Part shown: positions 26,830 through 36,660 of the stretch, in pieces | Position numbering within the stretch: the stretch's first letter is position 1 | How the letters are laid out: each line of letters opens with the position of its first letter | Source: Zymomonas mobilis | GTDB lineage: Bacteria; Pseudomonadota; Alphaproteobacteria; Sphingomonadales; Sphingomonadaceae | Reading direction: 5' to 3' | Assembly (NCBI RefSeq): GCF_006715975.1 | Contig: NZ_VFOF01000001.1 | Span: forward strand, 1,829,001-1,893,000 | Length of the DNA: 64,000 nt | Translations under genes and position numbers: made by a program | Notes under the pieces: generated by a model | Database searches by the model: none | What the model saw: the letters and a program-made list of their open reading frames with translations, nothing else | Told to the model about the DNA's origin: nothing

Positions 26830-27840
26830 ATGAAAAACGATAAAAAAATTTATGGATGCATTGAAGGCGGCGGAACGAAATTCATGCTCGCCCTTATCGA
26901 CTCTGACCGGCAGGTCTTGGCTGTGGAACGTGTTCCAACCACAACCCCTGAAGAAACGCTTGGTAAAAGCATTGAATTCTTCAAGAAAGCCCTTCCCGAT
27001 TATGCTGATTCCTATGCAGCTTTCGGTATTGCGACTTTTGGCCCGCTTTGCTTGGATCGCAAAAACCCGAAATGGGGTTACATCACGAATACCCCGAAAC
27101 CTTTCTGGCCAGATACTGACGTTGTAACGCCTTTCAAAGAAGCGTTCGGATGCCCGATCGAAATCGATACGGACGTTAACGGTGCAGCTATCGCTGAACA
27201 TTGCTGGGGTGCATCGCAGAACACCGGCACATCGGTTTATGTCACTGTCGGCACCGGTTTCGGTGGTGGTGTATTAATTGATGGTAAGCCAATTCACGGT
27301 CTGGCTCATCCTGAAATGGGTCATGGCATTCCTATCCGTCACCCTGATGATCGCGATTTTGAAGGCTGCTGCCCATTCCATGGCGGTTGCTATGAAGGTC
27401 TTGCCAGCGGCACGGCTATTCGCAAACGCTGGGGTAAAGCGCTTAATGAAATGAGCCCTTCGGAATTTGAAAAAGCAAGAGAAATCATTGCTTTCTATCT
27501 GGCTCATTTCAACGTAACGCTTCAGGCCTTTATTTCACCAGAACGTATCGTTTTCGGCGGTGGCGTCATGCATGTTGAAGGTATGCTGGATTCTGTCCGT
27601 CGTCAGACGGCTGAAATTGCCAATGGTTATTTCGGTGGTGCAGACTTTAGCAAAATCATCGTATTGCCAGGATTAGGCGATCAGGCCGGTATGATGGGTG
27701 CTTTTGCTTTGGCATTGGCCGCAAAAAATAATGTGGACAAGCCTTCCAATGCACAGCTTGCAGATGTCAAAGAAGGTTTTGAAGATGTAGGTGGTTTATC
27801 CTCTTCTTCGACCATTACTTCCAGACAGCCTGCAGAATAA
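26830..27840 (+). CDS. frk: Fructokinase (ROK family)
   Basis: The 336-residue enzyme phosphorylates fructose to fructose 6-phosphate, feeding the Entner-Doudoroff pathway after glucose-6-phosphate isomerisation. The N-terminal phosphate loop is YGCIEGGGTKFMLALID. The ROK sugar-binding region has DTDVNGAAIAEHCWG and GTGFGGGVLIDG, and zinc ligands appear in HPEMGHG...GCCPFHGGCYEGLASG. I recognise the sequence as Zymomonas Frk. A GTG 12 bp upstream is also in frame, but the ATG at 26830 starts MKNDKKIYG, the known N-terminus. It is monocistronic with a strong terminator. Confidence 0.95.
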   Translation: MKNDKKIYGCIEGGGTKFMLALIDSDRQVLAVERVPTTTPEETLGKSIEFFKKALPDYADSYAAFGIATFGPLCLDRKNPKWGYITNTPKPFWPDTDVVTPFKEAFGCPIEIDTDVNGAAIAEHCWGASQNTGTSVYVTVGTGFGGGVLIDGKPIHGLAHPEMGHGIPIRHPDDRDFEGCCPFHGGCYEGLASGTAIRKRWGKALNEMSPSEFEKAREIIAFYLAHFNVTLQAFISPERIVFGGGVMHVEGMLDSVRRQTAEIANGYFGGADFSKIIVLPGLGDQAGMMGAFALALAAKNNVDKPSNAQLADVKEGFEDVGGLSSSSTITSRQPAE

Positions 27841-27868
27841 TTTCCTGATATATTAATCAGGATCGGAA

Positions 27869-27906
27869 AAATAAAAGCCGCTTCTTTTTAGAAGCGGCTT
27901 TTATTT
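27869..27906. terminator. Bidirectional terminator between frk and rpoZ
   Basis: A 16-bp perfect stem (AAATAAAAGCCGCTTC / GAAGCGGCTTTTATTT) encloses a 6-nt loop. The A- and T-rich bases of the arms supply the U-tract on either strand, so it serves both convergent genes. Confidence 0.88.
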
Positions 27907-27934
27907 AACTTAAGCTATTCAAAAAATAGCAAGA

Positions 27935-28312
27935 TCAGTCGTAATCGACCGCCGCAGCTGCGGCAGCTGCGGCAGCTGCACGACGGGAAGACGTCTGGTT
28001 ACGAGCCGGTGTTTCCGCAGTTAAGCGTAAAGCTTCGGCAGAAGCCGAAAGCGAACCGACTTCATCCGGCACATCATCATCGTCCAAGTGAACCTGCTGA
28101 AGATCATTCAGCAAAGCCTCACGTAATTGCACAGGTGTAACTGTTTCTTCTGCGATTTCACGCAGAGCAACTACTGGATTTTTATCACGATCCCGATCAA
28201 GCGTCAGTTCAGCACCACCGGAAATCTGGCGAGCACGCTGAGCTGCTAATAAGATCAAATCGAAACGATTATGAACTTTATCGATACAGTCTTCGACAGT
28301 TACGCGCGCCAT
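27935..28312 (-). CDS. rpoZ: RNA polymerase omega subunit
   Basis: The 125-residue protein starts [30 protein letters not shown] in two conserved blocks diagnostic of omega, which helps assemble and stabilise RNA polymerase. The start is set at 28312 because GGAG lies upstream at proper spacing and because omega begins MARVTVEDC; an ATG 12 bp further upstream is also open. The C-terminus ends in ten consecutive alanines before VDYD, encoded by a GCN repeat with period GCA-GCT-GCC, which is unusual. No spoT-type gene is adjacent. Confidence 0.94.
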   Translation of the reverse strand: MARVTVEDCIDKVHNRFDLILLAAQRARQISGGAELTLDRDRDKNPVVALREIAEETVTPVQLREALLNDLQQVHLDDDDVPDEVGSLSASAEALRLTAETPARNQTSSRRAAAAAAAAAAVDYD

Positions 28313-28450
28313 AGCTCGCTCCATTTATATGCAAAGAAGGATGGTGAAAGGTATCAGACTTTTACCTAAAAATCAAAAATATTCATCACCAAAAACAGCC
28401 CTGATAAATTTATTATCAAGGCGAAAGCAAAAATGACAAATATCACCACC

Positions 28451-28482
28451 AAAAAAGCAGGGCTATTTATTTATAGCCCTGC
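28451..28482 (-). terminator. Terminator of the VOC-protein gene
   Basis: A 10-bp perfect stem (GCAGGGCTAT / ATAGCCCTGC, 6-nt loop) is followed on the minus strand by six Ts, 12 bp after the VOC stop. Confidence 0.85.
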
Positions 28483-28493
28483 GTTAATAGGCG

Positions 28494-28880
28494 TTATTTA
28501 AAATTAAAGGCGCAAATTTTGTTACCATCGGGATCGTATAAATAAGCCCCGCGAGAATTATTAGCAGCTGGACGTGGGCCTGGTTCACCGGCGTCTTTAC
28601 CACCATTGGCTAATCCAGCTTCATAGAAAGCATCAACGGCCTGATCGGAAGGAGCGGCTAAACCGATCGTTATGCCATTTCCGGCGGAAGCGACTTCTCC
28701 GTTAATAGGTTTAACAATAATGATACGGCCTTCTTCGCCGTCTTTTCCATAAGCAAGACGCTGTCCTTCGACCTCGCGAATGAGCTTAATTCCGAGAGGT
28801 GCCAAAATGGCATCATAAAACGCACGCGCTTTTTTCAGATCATTTGAACCGATTGTCAGATGTGTCAGAATACTACTCAT
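28494..28880 (-). CDS. VOC (glyoxalase/bleomycin-resistance) family protein
   Basis: The 128-residue protein has the paired beta-alpha-beta-beta-beta modules of the vicinal-oxygen-chelate family, starting LTHLTIGSNDLKKARAFYDAIL and ending GAYLYDPDGNKICAF. The specific reaction is unknown. It lies 40 bp downstream of the glutathione-dependent formaldehyde dehydrogenase and shares its strand, a common pairing in proteobacteria that suggests a role in aldehyde or glutathione-adduct handling. The ATG at 28880 is chosen because AAGG precedes it by 8 bp; an ATG 21 bp upstream is open but less well placed. Confidence 0.82.
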   Translation of the reverse strand: MSSILTHLTIGSNDLKKARAFYDAILAPLGIKLIREVEGQRLAYGKDGEEGRIIIVKPINGEVASAGNGITIGLAAPSDQAVDAFYEAGLANGGKDAGEPGPRPAANNSRGAYLYDPDGNKICAFNFK

Positions 28881-28920
28881 TGAACCGACCTTTATATCCA
28901 CAGGTTAACAGGACAGGTAA

Positions 28921-30030
28921 TCAGAAAAGAACAACAGAACGGATTGATTTGCCTTCATGCATCAGATCAAAGCCTTTGTTGATTTCTTCCAAAGACAATA
29001 CATGGGTAATCATCGGGTCAATTTCAATTTTGCCCTTCATATACCAATCAACGATTTTCGGGACGCCGGTTCTGCCTTTTACGCCACCGAAAGCTGAGCC
29101 TTTCCAAACGCGTCCAGTAACCAATTGGAATGGCCGAGTCGAAATCTCTTTCCCAGCGTCAGCGACCCCGATCACAACGGAAACGCCCCAACCCCGATGG
29201 CAAGCTTCTAGCGCCTGACGCATGACGTCAGTATTGCCTGTGCAATCAAAGGTATAATCCGCGCCGCCTTCCGTTAATCGGATCAAATGCGAAACAATAT
29301 CTTCGTCAATTTTGTTCGGGTTAACAAAGGAGGTCATCCCAAAACGATGTCCCCATTCGGCCTTTGAATCGTTGGTATCGACGCCAATGATCTTGTCAGC
29401 ACCAACCATTCTAGCCGCCTGAATAACATTGAGACCAATGCCCCCCAGGCCAAAAACGACGACATTCGCACCTGCTTCGACCTTGGCTGTATTGATGACG
29501 GCACCAACGCCGGTCGATACCCCACAGCCACAATAGCAGGCCGATTTAAAAGGCGCATCTTCACGAATTTTGGCAACCGCAATTTCAGGTAGCACCGTAA
29601 AATTCGAAAAGGTTGAGCAACCCATATAATGATAAATAGGTTGTCCTTTATAAGAGAAACGGGTGGTGCCGTCAGGCATAACGCCCCTACCCTGCGTTTC
29701 ACGAATAGCGGTACAGAGATTAGTTTTGCCCGATAAGCAGCTTTTACATTGCCGACATTCTGGCGTGTAAAGAGGGATGACATGATCGCCCGCTTTCACT
29801 GACGTCACGCCTTTTCCGACGTCTCTCACGATACCGGCACCCTCATGCCCCAAAACAACAGGAAAGATACCTTCGCTATCAAAACCACCCAGAGTATAGG
29901 CATCTGTATGGCAAATACCGGTTGCCATGATTTCGACTAGGACTTCACCCTCTTTGGGCCCTTCAAGGTCAAGTTCGACGATTTCCAAGGGTTGTTTTTC
30001 GGCAAAAGCGACAGCAGCACGTGTTTTCAT
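28921..30030 (-). CDS. frmA: S-(hydroxymethyl)glutathione dehydrogenase / class III alcohol dehydrogenase
   Basis: The 369-residue zinc enzyme oxidises the formaldehyde-glutathione adduct and can reduce S-nitrosoglutathione. Catalytic-zinc ligands are in [14 protein letters not shown] and LGHEGAGIV, structural-zinc cysteines in [17 protein letters not shown] (about residues 90-106), and the NAD fold has [17 protein letters not shown]. The ending IRSVVLF is typical of class III enzymes. An upstream ATG at 30051 is in frame, but GGGAG precedes the ATG at 30030 and this gives the family length. No S-formylglutathione hydrolase gene is adjacent. Confidence 0.95.
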   Translation of the reverse strand: MKTRAAVAFAEKQPLEIVELDLEGPKEGEVLVEIMATGICHTDAYTLGGFDSEGIFPVVLGHEGAGIVRDVGKGVTSVKAGDHVIPLYTPECRQCKSCLSGKTNLCTAIRETQGRGVMPDGTTRFSYKGQPIYHYMGCSTFSNFTVLPEIAVAKIREDAPFKSACYCGCGVSTGVGAVINTAKVEAGANVVVFGLGGIGLNVIQAARMVGADKIIGVDTNDSKAEWGHRFGMTSFVNPNKIDEDIVSHLIRLTEGGADYTFDCTGNTDVMRQALEACHRGWGVSVVIGVADAGKEISTRPFQLVTGRVWKGSAFGGVKGRTGVPKIVDWYMKGKIEIDPMITHVLSLEEINKGFDLMHEGKSIRSVVLF

Positions 30031-30113
30031 GAAAGGCTCCCTGACCGTCAATCTTCTATAAGAAGATGAAAGGCACTGAAATATTTACGCCTGAAATAAG
30101 AGTCTAAGCTATT

Positions 30114-30878
30114 TTACAGCGCAATAATTGAAACTTGGCGCCCATAATCGGGCTCACCGGAAAGGCAGGCACGACGATAACTGAAAAATGCCTCACTATT
30201 TTGACAAGTATCCAGCGAAGATCGGCTAATCATACCCAACCCAGCTTTTTTAAGCCGTTTTTCAACATAGGCCGGTAAGTTGAATTGCCAATGTCCGACA
30301 CGTCCCTTCAAAAAGAAGGCTTGGTTGCCTAAATTATCGGCGACGAATTTTTGATAGAAACTGTCATCGACTTCATAAGAAGCCTGTTGAATGGCAGGGC
30401 CAATGGCAGCGACGATATTATGCCTTAATGCGCCCTTTTCGACCATAAGATCGATCGTTGCATCCGTGACACCAGCCACAGCACCTTTCCACCCCGCATG
30501 AGCCGCACCAATCAGACCAGAAATGGGATCTGCAAATAGAACGGGCACGCAATCAGCCGTCAGAATACCCAATCCCAGATTGGGCCGATTGGTAACCATA
30601 GCATCCGCGTCAATGCGATCATCATCGGCAACGGGCTTATCAACAAAAACGGCGGTAGCAGAATGAACCTGCCGTAAAGTGACCAACGCCGCAGATGGCG
30701 CAACCGCAAAAATAGCGCGTTGCCGATTTTCGGCAATATCAGCGCGGCTATCCTTTGTGCCTAAACCGATATTCAAGCTTTGATAAATACCTGTGGAAAC
30801 GCCGCCCTTCCGACCTAAAAAGCCATGCGCAATTCCAGACAGAACAGAGGATTCATAAAAAGGTGGTAAATTACTCAT
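30114..30878 (-). CDS. pgeF: PgeF/YfiH-family protein (peptidoglycan editing factor, laccase domain)
   Basis: The 254-residue protein belongs to the YfiH/PgeF family, cytoplasmic metal-binding proteins that remove wrongly incorporated L-Ser from UDP-MurNAc-peptide and were earlier called polyphenol oxidases. Motifs are LRQVHSATAVFV (His), LTADCVPVLFAD (Cys) and GAAHAGWKGAVAGV (His), the three metal ligands. The start at 30878 overlaps the stop of the upstream membrane protein (ATGA). An open extension 15 bp upstream is not needed. Family length is normal. Confidence 0.88.
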   Translation of the reverse strand: MSNLPPFYESSVLSGIAHGFLGRKGGVSTGIYQSLNIGLGTKDSRADIAENRQRAIFAVAPSAALVTLRQVHSATAVFVDKPVADDDRIDADAMVTNRPNLGLGILTADCVPVLFADPISGLIGAAHAGWKGAVAGVTDATIDLMVEKGALRHNIVAAIGPAIQQASYEVDDSFYQKFVADNLGNQAFFLKGRVGHWQFNLPAYVEKRLKKAGLGMISRSSLDTCQNSEAFFSYRRACLSGEPDYGRQVSIIAL

Positions 30879-31318
30879 CCAATGCGTCCCCAAGGTAGCA
30901 GATTAAAAGCCTGTCCTACTGCCCAAAGGGAGAGACCAAAAAACAGGCAAGGCAGCATCAGATCCCTTACTAAAAAAAGCGCTTTCAGTTTGGGGAAGAT
31001 GACCGCACGGATAACAAAATTCCGCATATTACGAGGCATTCGAGACCATAAAACAAAAAAGGTCAGGAAAGAAGGCGCCCAAGTCAATCTTGCGAGTCCC
31101 ATCGCATGGGCAGAAGGACCTAGTCGCCAGCTTAAAGCTGCCAGCAACCACGCAAGAGCGCCCATTAGGAGCAAAAATAGACGTTGTTTATGAAAGCGAC
31201 GAATAGCGGCCGCTTTAGCGGCGGGCTCAAGCTGATCATAGGGGTCTTCTTCTGGTAACGGAGCCTTATTTTCCGCTGGATTTATTTTATGATCGTCCAA
31301 ATGCGCAGACCCTGTCAT
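30875..31318 (-). CDS. Hypothetical membrane protein
   Basis: The 147-residue protein has a charged cytoplasmic-looking N-terminus (about residues 1-45, rich in Pro/Glu/Asp) followed by three likely membrane helices (about 48-64, 75-90 and 118-138). I recognise no family. It overlaps pgeF by 4 bp (ATGA), implying translational coupling, and follows murA by about 97 bp on the same strand, so it may link to cell-wall functions; that is inference from position only. Confidence 0.7.
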   Translation of the reverse strand: MTGSAHLDDHKINPAENKAPLPEEDPYDQLEPAAKAAAIRRFHKQRLFLLLMGALAWLLAALSWRLGPSAHAMGLARLTWAPSFLTFFVLWSRMPRNMRNFVIRAVIFPKLKALFLVRDLMLPCLFFGLSLWAVGQAFNLLPWGRIG

Positions 31319-31384
31319 TAGCTACTCGATACAAGAAAAGAAAAAAGAATGCGTAATATCCGCTCGTCTTATTTTGAAAGCGGA

Positions 31385-31408
31385 AGAGCTGGAAGTTAAT
31401 CCAGCTCT
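31385..31408. terminator. Hairpin after murA, possible weak terminator
   Basis: Perfect 9-bp arms AGAGCTGGA/TCCAGCTCT enclose a 6-nt loop just beyond the murA stop. On the minus strand only TCCGCTTT follows, so termination may be partial and allow read-through to the membrane-protein/pgeF pair. Confidence 0.5.
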
Positions 31409-31415
31409 TTGAGGA

Positions 31416-32696
31416 TTAACCGCCAATACGTTCAATATCAGCACCAACAGCCGAGAGTTTTTCTTCCAGCCGTTCGTAACCGCGATCAAGATGATAGACA
31501 CGGTGGACTTGCGTTTCACCTTCGGCAGCGAGCGCCGCGATAATCAGGCTCATGGAAGCTCTTAAGTCCGTTGCCATAACTTCGGCTCCGACCAAGCCAG
31601 AGACGCCTTTCACAACAGCGACCCGCCCTTTAACCTGAATATCAGCCCCCATCCTTACTAATTCAGGGACATGCATATAACGGTTTTCAAAGATGGTTTC
31701 AGTGAGAACGCTGGTACCCTGTCCTAAAGCCAGCATCGCCATAAATTGCGCCTGCATATCGGTCGGGAAGCCAGGGAATGGCGCAGTAGACAAAGTTAGG
31801 CCCTTTAACGGGCCATCAGCCTGAACACGGATGCCCTCTTCTTCTACGGAGATATTGAGGCCGCTTTGTTTCAGCTCGACCAAGACTTCGGCCATGTCAG
31901 CAGAACGCGCGCCCTGCAATAAAACGTCACCGCCTGTAATGGCCGCAGCACAAGCATAGCTTCCTGCTTCAATCCGGTCAGGCATAACCACATGGGTGGC
32001 GCCATGGAGACGATCACAACCATGAATAACCAGACGGCTGTTCCCGACTCCGTCGATTTTTGCACCCATTGCAATGAGGCAATGGCAAAGGTCAACAATT
32101 TCAGGTTCACGGGCGGCATTGTTAATGACGGTTTCGCCATGGGCCAAAACAGCTGCCATGACGGCATTTTCAGTTGCACCGACAGAAACTACCGGAAAGC
32201 TAATAATACCACCACGGAGGCCACCGTCAGGAGCCCTTGCCCGAACATATCCGGCAGCTAATTCAATATCAGCGCCCAAGGCTTCTAATGCACGGAGATG
32301 CAAATCGATCGGACGATTCCCGATAGCGCAACCACCCGGTAAAGAAACAGTGGCTTCGCCTTCTCTTGCCAATAAAGGCCCAAGAACCAGAATCGAAGCG
32401 CGCATTTTTCGAACGATATCGTAAGGCGCAATCGTTGAAGCGATAGTATCCGCCGTCAACGTAATTTCGCGTCCGGGATGTGCGCCTTTACTACGGGCGA
32501 CCATCGTTGAAACGCCTAATTCATTCAACAGATGGCAGCAGCTATCGACATCCGCGAGACGCGGAAGATTGATAAGCGTCAAAGGTTCACTGGTTAAAAG
32601 ACTGGCAGGCATTAACGCCAAAACGGCATTTTTAGCACCGGAAATAGGGATTTGGCCTTTCAAGCGATGGCCACCGCGAATTTTGATACGATCCAT
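31416..32696 (-). CDS. murA: UDP-N-acetylglucosamine 1-carboxyvinyltransferase
   Basis: The 426-residue enzyme transfers enolpyruvate to UDP-GlcNAc, the first committed peptidoglycan step in the cytoplasm. The conserved lysine is in [17 protein letters not shown] (about residues 19-35), and the catalytic/fosfomycin-target cysteine is present in [17 protein letters not shown] (about 115-131), so the enzyme is expected to be fosfomycin-sensitive in kind. The late [19 protein letters not shown] and MRADLRA-like blocks fit MurA. The length is typical. Confidence 0.96.
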   Translation of the reverse strand: MDRIKIRGGHRLKGQIPISGAKNAVLALMPASLLTSEPLTLINLPRLADVDSCCHLLNELGVSTMVARSKGAHPGREITLTADTIASTIAPYDIVRKMRASILVLGPLLAREGEATVSLPGGCAIGNRPIDLHLRALEALGADIELAAGYVRARAPDGGLRGGIISFPVVSVGATENAVMAAVLAHGETVINNAAREPEIVDLCHCLIAMGAKIDGVGNSRLVIHGCDRLHGATHVVMPDRIEAGSYACAAAITGGDVLLQGARSADMAEVLVELKQSGLNISVEEEGIRVQADGPLKGLTLSTAPFPGFPTDMQAQFMAMLALGQGTSVLTETIFENRYMHVPELVRMGADIQVKGRVAVVKGVSGLVGAEVMATDLRASMSLIIAALAAEGETQVHRVYHLDRGYERLEEKLSAVGADIERIGG

Positions 32697-32798
32697 AGCC
32701 CGTTTCTATCTTCAAACTATCGCAGCGCCAAGCATTTAGCCTAGAATATCAGAGAAAATTACAATCCTTTTGATCCAGTTGCCTGCCAGAAAATAGGG

Positions 32799-33122
32799 TC
32801 AGGCCTTTTCCAAGGTGCATTGTAAAGGATGTTGATGCTGACGGGCAAAATCAACAACCTGATTAACCTTGGTTTCGGCTACCTCATAGGTAAAAACGCC
32901 GCAAATACCGACGCCACGCTGGTGAACCTGCAACATTACTTTGGTTGCATCTTCAATGCCCATACGAAAAAAACGCTGAAGACAAAGCACCACAAATTCC
33001 ATGGGTGTGTAATCGTCGTTCAGCATCAAGACCTTATAGGGTTGTGGCTTTTTCGTTTGGGGCGTGGTGCGGGTAATGACTGTGACATCACTATCCTTAT
33101 CAAAATCCTTGTCGCCGCTCAT
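32799..33122 (-). CDS. clpS: ATP-dependent Clp protease adaptor ClpS
   Basis: The 107-residue adaptor binds N-degron substrates and delivers them to ClpAP. After a flexible N-terminus, the core has [21 protein letters not shown] (about residues 27-47, with the N-degron-pocket Asn-Asp) and the [20 protein letters not shown] segment that contacts ClpA. clpA is not in this window next to it, unlike in many proteobacteria. Confidence 0.95.
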   Translation of the reverse strand: MSGDKDFDKDSDVTVITRTTPQTKKPQPYKVLMLNDDYTPMEFVVLCLQRFFRMGIEDATKVMLQVHQRGVGICGVFTYEVAETKVNQVVDFARQHQHPLQCTLEKA

Positions 33123-33455
33123 AAAACCCCCGGATTGTAGATTGTTAATATATAAGACGGCATGCCAGAACTCTGGTTATACAAAGAGACGACCGCCAAT
33201 TTCGGGTTTAAAATTTGTCAATGATATGACACCGCTCTTTATCAGAAACAAGGTGATCTGAACGCTATTATTCATAAAACACGACAAAAAATATCTTGGA
33301 AACGTCTTTAGGCAACATAAAATTTTTGCCAGTTTTTTTTAAAATTCCGAATAGTATCTTACTATCTATTATAGAAAATCCTATAGTCACGCTCCCCGAA
33401 TAAAAGCATATCGTTAAAACAAAGAACCAATTTATTATTCGGCCAAGGAGTAAAA
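33123..33455. promoter_or_regulatory. Divergent upstream region of clpS and the aminotransferase
   Basis: These 333 bp contain no plausible gene. The part next to the aminotransferase is AT-rich and includes an AAGGAG ribosome-binding site at 33445-33450. No operator or riboswitch was recognised. Confidence 0.4.
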
Positions 33456-34667
33456 ATGTCCGAGCCATTCTACCGCATCCGTCGCTTGCCCCCTTATGTT
33501 ATCGCCGAAGTAAACGCGATGCGGGCCGCTGCACGGGCGGCAGGAGAGGATATTATTGATCTTGGTATGGGCAATCCGGATCAACCACCCCCCTCCCATG
33601 TTATTGATAAATTAGCAGAAGTTGCCAATAAACCGGATGCACACGGCTATTCTGCATCCCGTGGTATCCCCGGTTTGAGAAAAGCACAGGCTGCTTATTA
33701 TCAGCGCCGTTTTGGTGTCGATATTGATCCCGATAGTGAAGTCGTTGTGACTTTGGGATCAAAAGAGGGGCTGGCCAATCTGGCACAGGCTATCACTGCA
33801 CCGGGTGATGTCATTCTGGCACCGAATCCGAGTTATCCGATTCACATGTTCGGTTTCATCATTGCGGGTGCAACGATTCGTTCTATCCCGACCACTCCGG
33901 ATGAAAATTTCTTTAAAGATCTGGAGCGCGCGGTTAATTTTACGGTTCCAAAACCGAGTGCGATGGTTATCGGCTATCCATCGAATCCGACCGCAGAAGT
34001 GGCCAATCTGGCTTTTTACGAACGAGTTGTTGATTTTGCCCGTCGGCATAACATCTGGGTATTGTCCGATTTAGCCTATTCCGAAATATATTTTGATGGC
34101 AATCCCCCGCCCTCGATTCTTCAGATTCCCGGTGCAAAAGATGTCGCTGTAGAGTTCACCTCTTTGTCGAAAACCTATTCAATGGCCGGTTGGCGTATTG
34201 GTTTTGCGGTCGGTAACAAAAAATTGATTGCGGCTCTGACCCGCGTCAAAAGCTATCTTGATTATGGTGCGTTCACGCCTATTCAGGCCGCTGCCGTTGC
34301 CGCAATCAATGGCCCACAAGAGATTATCGAAAAGAACCGCGAATTATACAAACGGCGGCGTGATGTAATGGTGGAAAGCTTTACCCGCGTGGGTTGGCCA
34401 ATTCCGGCACCAAAGGCGTCAATGTTTGCATGGGCACCCCTGCCAAAAGAATTAGCGCATTTAGGTAGTCTCGAATTTTCAAAGCAATTGCTTACCCATG
34501 CAAAGGTCGCTGTTGCGCCTGGTGTAGGCTATGGTGAGAAAGGCGAAGGCTATGTTCGTTTGGCTTTTGTCGAAAACGAACATCGTATTCGTCAGGCTGC
34601 CCGTAATATTAAACGCTATTTCTCGTCACTGGGTATTAACACCAATGACAGTATTGCGGCTGAATAA
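33456..34667 (+). CDS. PLP-dependent class I/II aminotransferase (AlaC / LL-DAP-aminotransferase-like)
   Basis: The 403-residue fold-type I aminotransferase carries the PLP lysine in SLSKTYSMAGWRIGFAVG (about residues 235-252), the phosphate/ring contacts in TLGSKEGLANL and NPSYPIHMFG, and the conserved IDLGMGNPDQPPP near the N-terminus. This pattern fits the AlaC/YfdZ glutamate-pyruvate aminotransferase group, often annotated LL-diaminopimelate aminotransferase; alanine synthesis is the likelier role, since most proteobacteria make diaminopimelate by the succinylase route. AAGGAG precedes the ATG. It converges on the next gene with a 3-bp gap. Confidence 0.88.
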   Translation: MSEPFYRIRRLPPYVIAEVNAMRAAARAAGEDIIDLGMGNPDQPPPSHVIDKLAEVANKPDAHGYSASRGIPGLRKAQAAYYQRRFGVDIDPDSEVVVTLGSKEGLANLAQAITAPGDVILAPNPSYPIHMFGFIIAGATIRSIPTTPDENFFKDLERAVNFTVPKPSAMVIGYPSNPTAEVANLAFYERVVDFARRHNIWVLSDLAYSEIYFDGNPPPSILQIPGAKDVAVEFTSLSKTYSMAGWRIGFAVGNKKLIAALTRVKSYLDYGAFTPIQAAAVAAINGPQEIIEKNRELYKRRRDVMVESFTRVGWPIPAPKASMFAWAPLPKELAHLGSLEFSKQLLTHAKVAVAPGVGYGEKGEGYVRLAFVENEHRIRQAARNIKRYFSSLGINTNDSIAAE

Positions 34668-34670
34668 ATC

Positions 34671-35156
34671 TTAATGCCAACAATATTGGGTAATGCGGGA
34701 AAGCTGACGGTTATTCTGCATTACCCATTTTTGAGATTTACTGCCTTCGAAGGTGACAGAAGTCGTTCCAGAGGATAATTTTTTAATAAAGCTATCATGG
34801 GGTTTGAAGACCAGCGTCATCTTGCCTTTTTCATCTGGAATAAGCGTGTAATGTTCAGAGAAACCACGCGCTTCGATATGCAAATGGGAATCAGAATAGC
34901 TATTGAAAGTTAAAACAAGGCGTTGCGCGGCCTTGTCGCATTTTACCGTAAAAGATGAAGCATCATGGGCATTGAGGAAATCCGCTTGGGATTCCTGAAT
35001 ATTTTGCCAATGGCCATAGGTAGAATATTTTTGGTGAAAAGCCGAAGCCTGCGCCAATAAGCCAACAGGAATGGCCAATAATAAAGGCAAAATATAAAGT
35101 GTATGAAACCGCCCTTTGGTAGACAGATGAAAACCAGAATCGGTATTTTCTAACAC
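34671..35156 (-). CDS. Hypothetical single-pass membrane/exported protein
   Basis: The 161-residue protein has an N-terminal hydrophobic segment (about residues 19-38, TLYILPLLLAIPVGLLAQASA), acting as a signal peptide or anchor, and a soluble part of beta-rich character with two cysteines (residue about 75 and the near-terminal QYCWH). No family recognised. It has its own 120-bp upstream gap and converges on the aminotransferase gene. Confidence 0.65.
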   Translation of the reverse strand: MLENTDSGFHLSTKGRFHTLYILPLLLAIPVGLLAQASAFHQKYSTYGHWQNIQESQADFLNAHDASSFTVKCDKAAQRLVLTFNSYSDSHLHIEARGFSEHYTLIPDEKGKMTLVFKPHDSFIKKLSSGTTSVTFEGSKSQKWVMQNNRQLSRITQYCWH

Positions 35157-35275
35157 TACAGCCTTTTCCTTAGCAGTTATTCCTATTCTTGTTCATGCAG
35201 CAGAAAGGAAAAAGACACAAGAAAAAGCTAAATTTTTAATAAAATTTTAACAATGATAAATAACAATAAACGGAT

Positions 35276-35620
35276 TCAATCAGCAATAAGCTTGATCAGA
35301 CGGCGCTCTATAGGCGCCAACACATTCCCCAATTCATGCGAACGTTTTAGAACTTGTCCTCCTTCGCCATACAGAATCCACATACCCTGCTTTAACCGAA
35401 GAGCTGGTTGTTTTTCGATCCGACATTCAGGATGCTCTGCTGTTCGACGAAATGCCGCAAAAGACGCCTTGGAAGATTCAAAACTAAGGGCATAATCACG
35501 CCAGTGACCAGCTGATACCATGCGCCCGTAGATATCCATTAACCGTAAAATTTCAGGTCGCGTGAAGCCGACTTGGCTAGATGAGCGCGACAGGGAAGAA
35601 ATTGGCGTAACAACACTCAT
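35276..35620 (-). CDS. DUF2794 domain-containing protein
   Basis: The 114-residue protein matches the alphaproteobacterial DUF2794 pattern: VGFTRPEILRLMDIYGRMVSAGHWRDYAL, then FAAFRRTAEHPECRIEKQPAL and a closing GQVLKRSHELGNVL. The function is unknown; the family is small, cytoplasmic and restricted to alphaproteobacteria. The start overlaps the cysE stop by 4 bp (ATGA), so it is the second gene of that operon. Confidence 0.88.
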   Translation of the reverse strand: MSVVTPISSLSRSSSQVGFTRPEILRLMDIYGRMVSAGHWRDYALSFESSKASFAAFRRTAEHPECRIEKQPALRLKQGMWILYGEGGQVLKRSHELGNVLAPIERRLIKLIAD

Positions 35621-36393
35621 TCGGCAGGAAAGCTTTCTCCACCTTTTTTATCAAGGCGAATCTTGTCAGGAATGACCTCTGGTAAATTTTTATCAGAATC
35701 ATGAACGCGGTCTGTTTTTTCTTGAGAAGCAACAAAGCTCGCTATTTTTTGCTTCAGCGCATCAATTTCAGCATGAATTTCATGGAGTTCCTGAAGATTA
35801 GGATCTTTGCGGTCATCACAAGGCGTTCCATAGGGGACAAATTCAGTCTTGGGAGTTTCTGATTTTAGATCGGAGGTTTCTTCATGAATCGATCGTGCAG
35901 GAATGCCCACCATAACGGCATTTTTTTCTACATCGCGCGTTACCACAGCATTGGCACCGACACGGGCGTTTTCGCCTATCTCGATAGGCCCCAATATTTG
36001 CGCCCCCGATCCAACAATAACGCCATCACAAAGAGTCGGATGGCGTTTCCCACCGATACCATTTGAAGGATCGGTGCCTCCCAATGTCGAACATTGATAG
36101 AGGGTCACATTATCCCCAATGCGCGCCGTCTCACCGATCACGACAAAACCATGATCAACAAAGAAATTACGACCTATTTTAGCGCCTGGATGGATATCAA
36201 TACTGGTTAAGAAGCGGCTACAATGATTGACGATTCGAGCCAGAAAATACAATTCCCCCTGATATAACCAATGTGCCAAGCGATGAAAAACCAAAGCCCA
36301 GACACCGGGATAGAGCAGGATTTCCCAACGCGAACGCGGCGCCGGGTCACGCATTTTAATGGATTCAAGATAAGAAACAAAAGAATTGAACAT
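35617..36393 (-). CDS. cysE: Serine O-acetyltransferase (CysE/EpsC type)
   Basis: The 258-residue enzyme acetylates L-serine for cysteine synthesis. A helical N-terminal domain (RSRWEILLYPGVWALVFHRLAHWLY) precedes the left-handed beta-helix with hexapeptide repeats: DIHPGAKIGRNFFVDHG, GDNVTLYQCSTLGG and KRHPTLCDGVIVGSGA, including the catalytic His residues. A C-terminal extension (about residues 175-258) is charged and low in complexity. The upstream ATG at 36429 is open, but the ATG at 36393 has a GAGAAG site and a conventional N-terminus. It is coupled to DUF2794. Confidence 0.9.
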   Translation of the reverse strand: MFNSFVSYLESIKMRDPAPRSRWEILLYPGVWALVFHRLAHWLYQGELYFLARIVNHCSRFLTSIDIHPGAKIGRNFFVDHGFVVIGETARIGDNVTLYQCSTLGGTDPSNGIGGKRHPTLCDGVIVGSGAQILGPIEIGENARVGANAVVTRDVEKNAVMVGIPARSIHEETSDLKSETPKTEFVPYGTPCDDRKDPNLQELHEIHAEIDALKQKIASFVASQEKTDRVHDSDKNLPEVIPDKIRLDKKGGESFPAE

Positions 36394-36660
36394 AAACTGG
36401 CTTCTCTTTGAAAAGAGATGTTCGATCAAGACGTCTAATATATGACGTCTTTTTTATAATCTGAAACAGCTCTTTTCGTAAAAATTTGATCCATCTAAAA
36501 AATGGAAAAGATATCAGATCCTCTCATTGGCGCTTCGTTACAAAGAGGAAGCTGTAGTTTTAGAAAAAAAATCTATCTTTGGCCATAAAAAACGAAAAAT
36601 TTTATTCCAAGAAAAGATGAAAGCCTGTTTCTTTGCGCATCTCATATTTTAGACTGAGGA

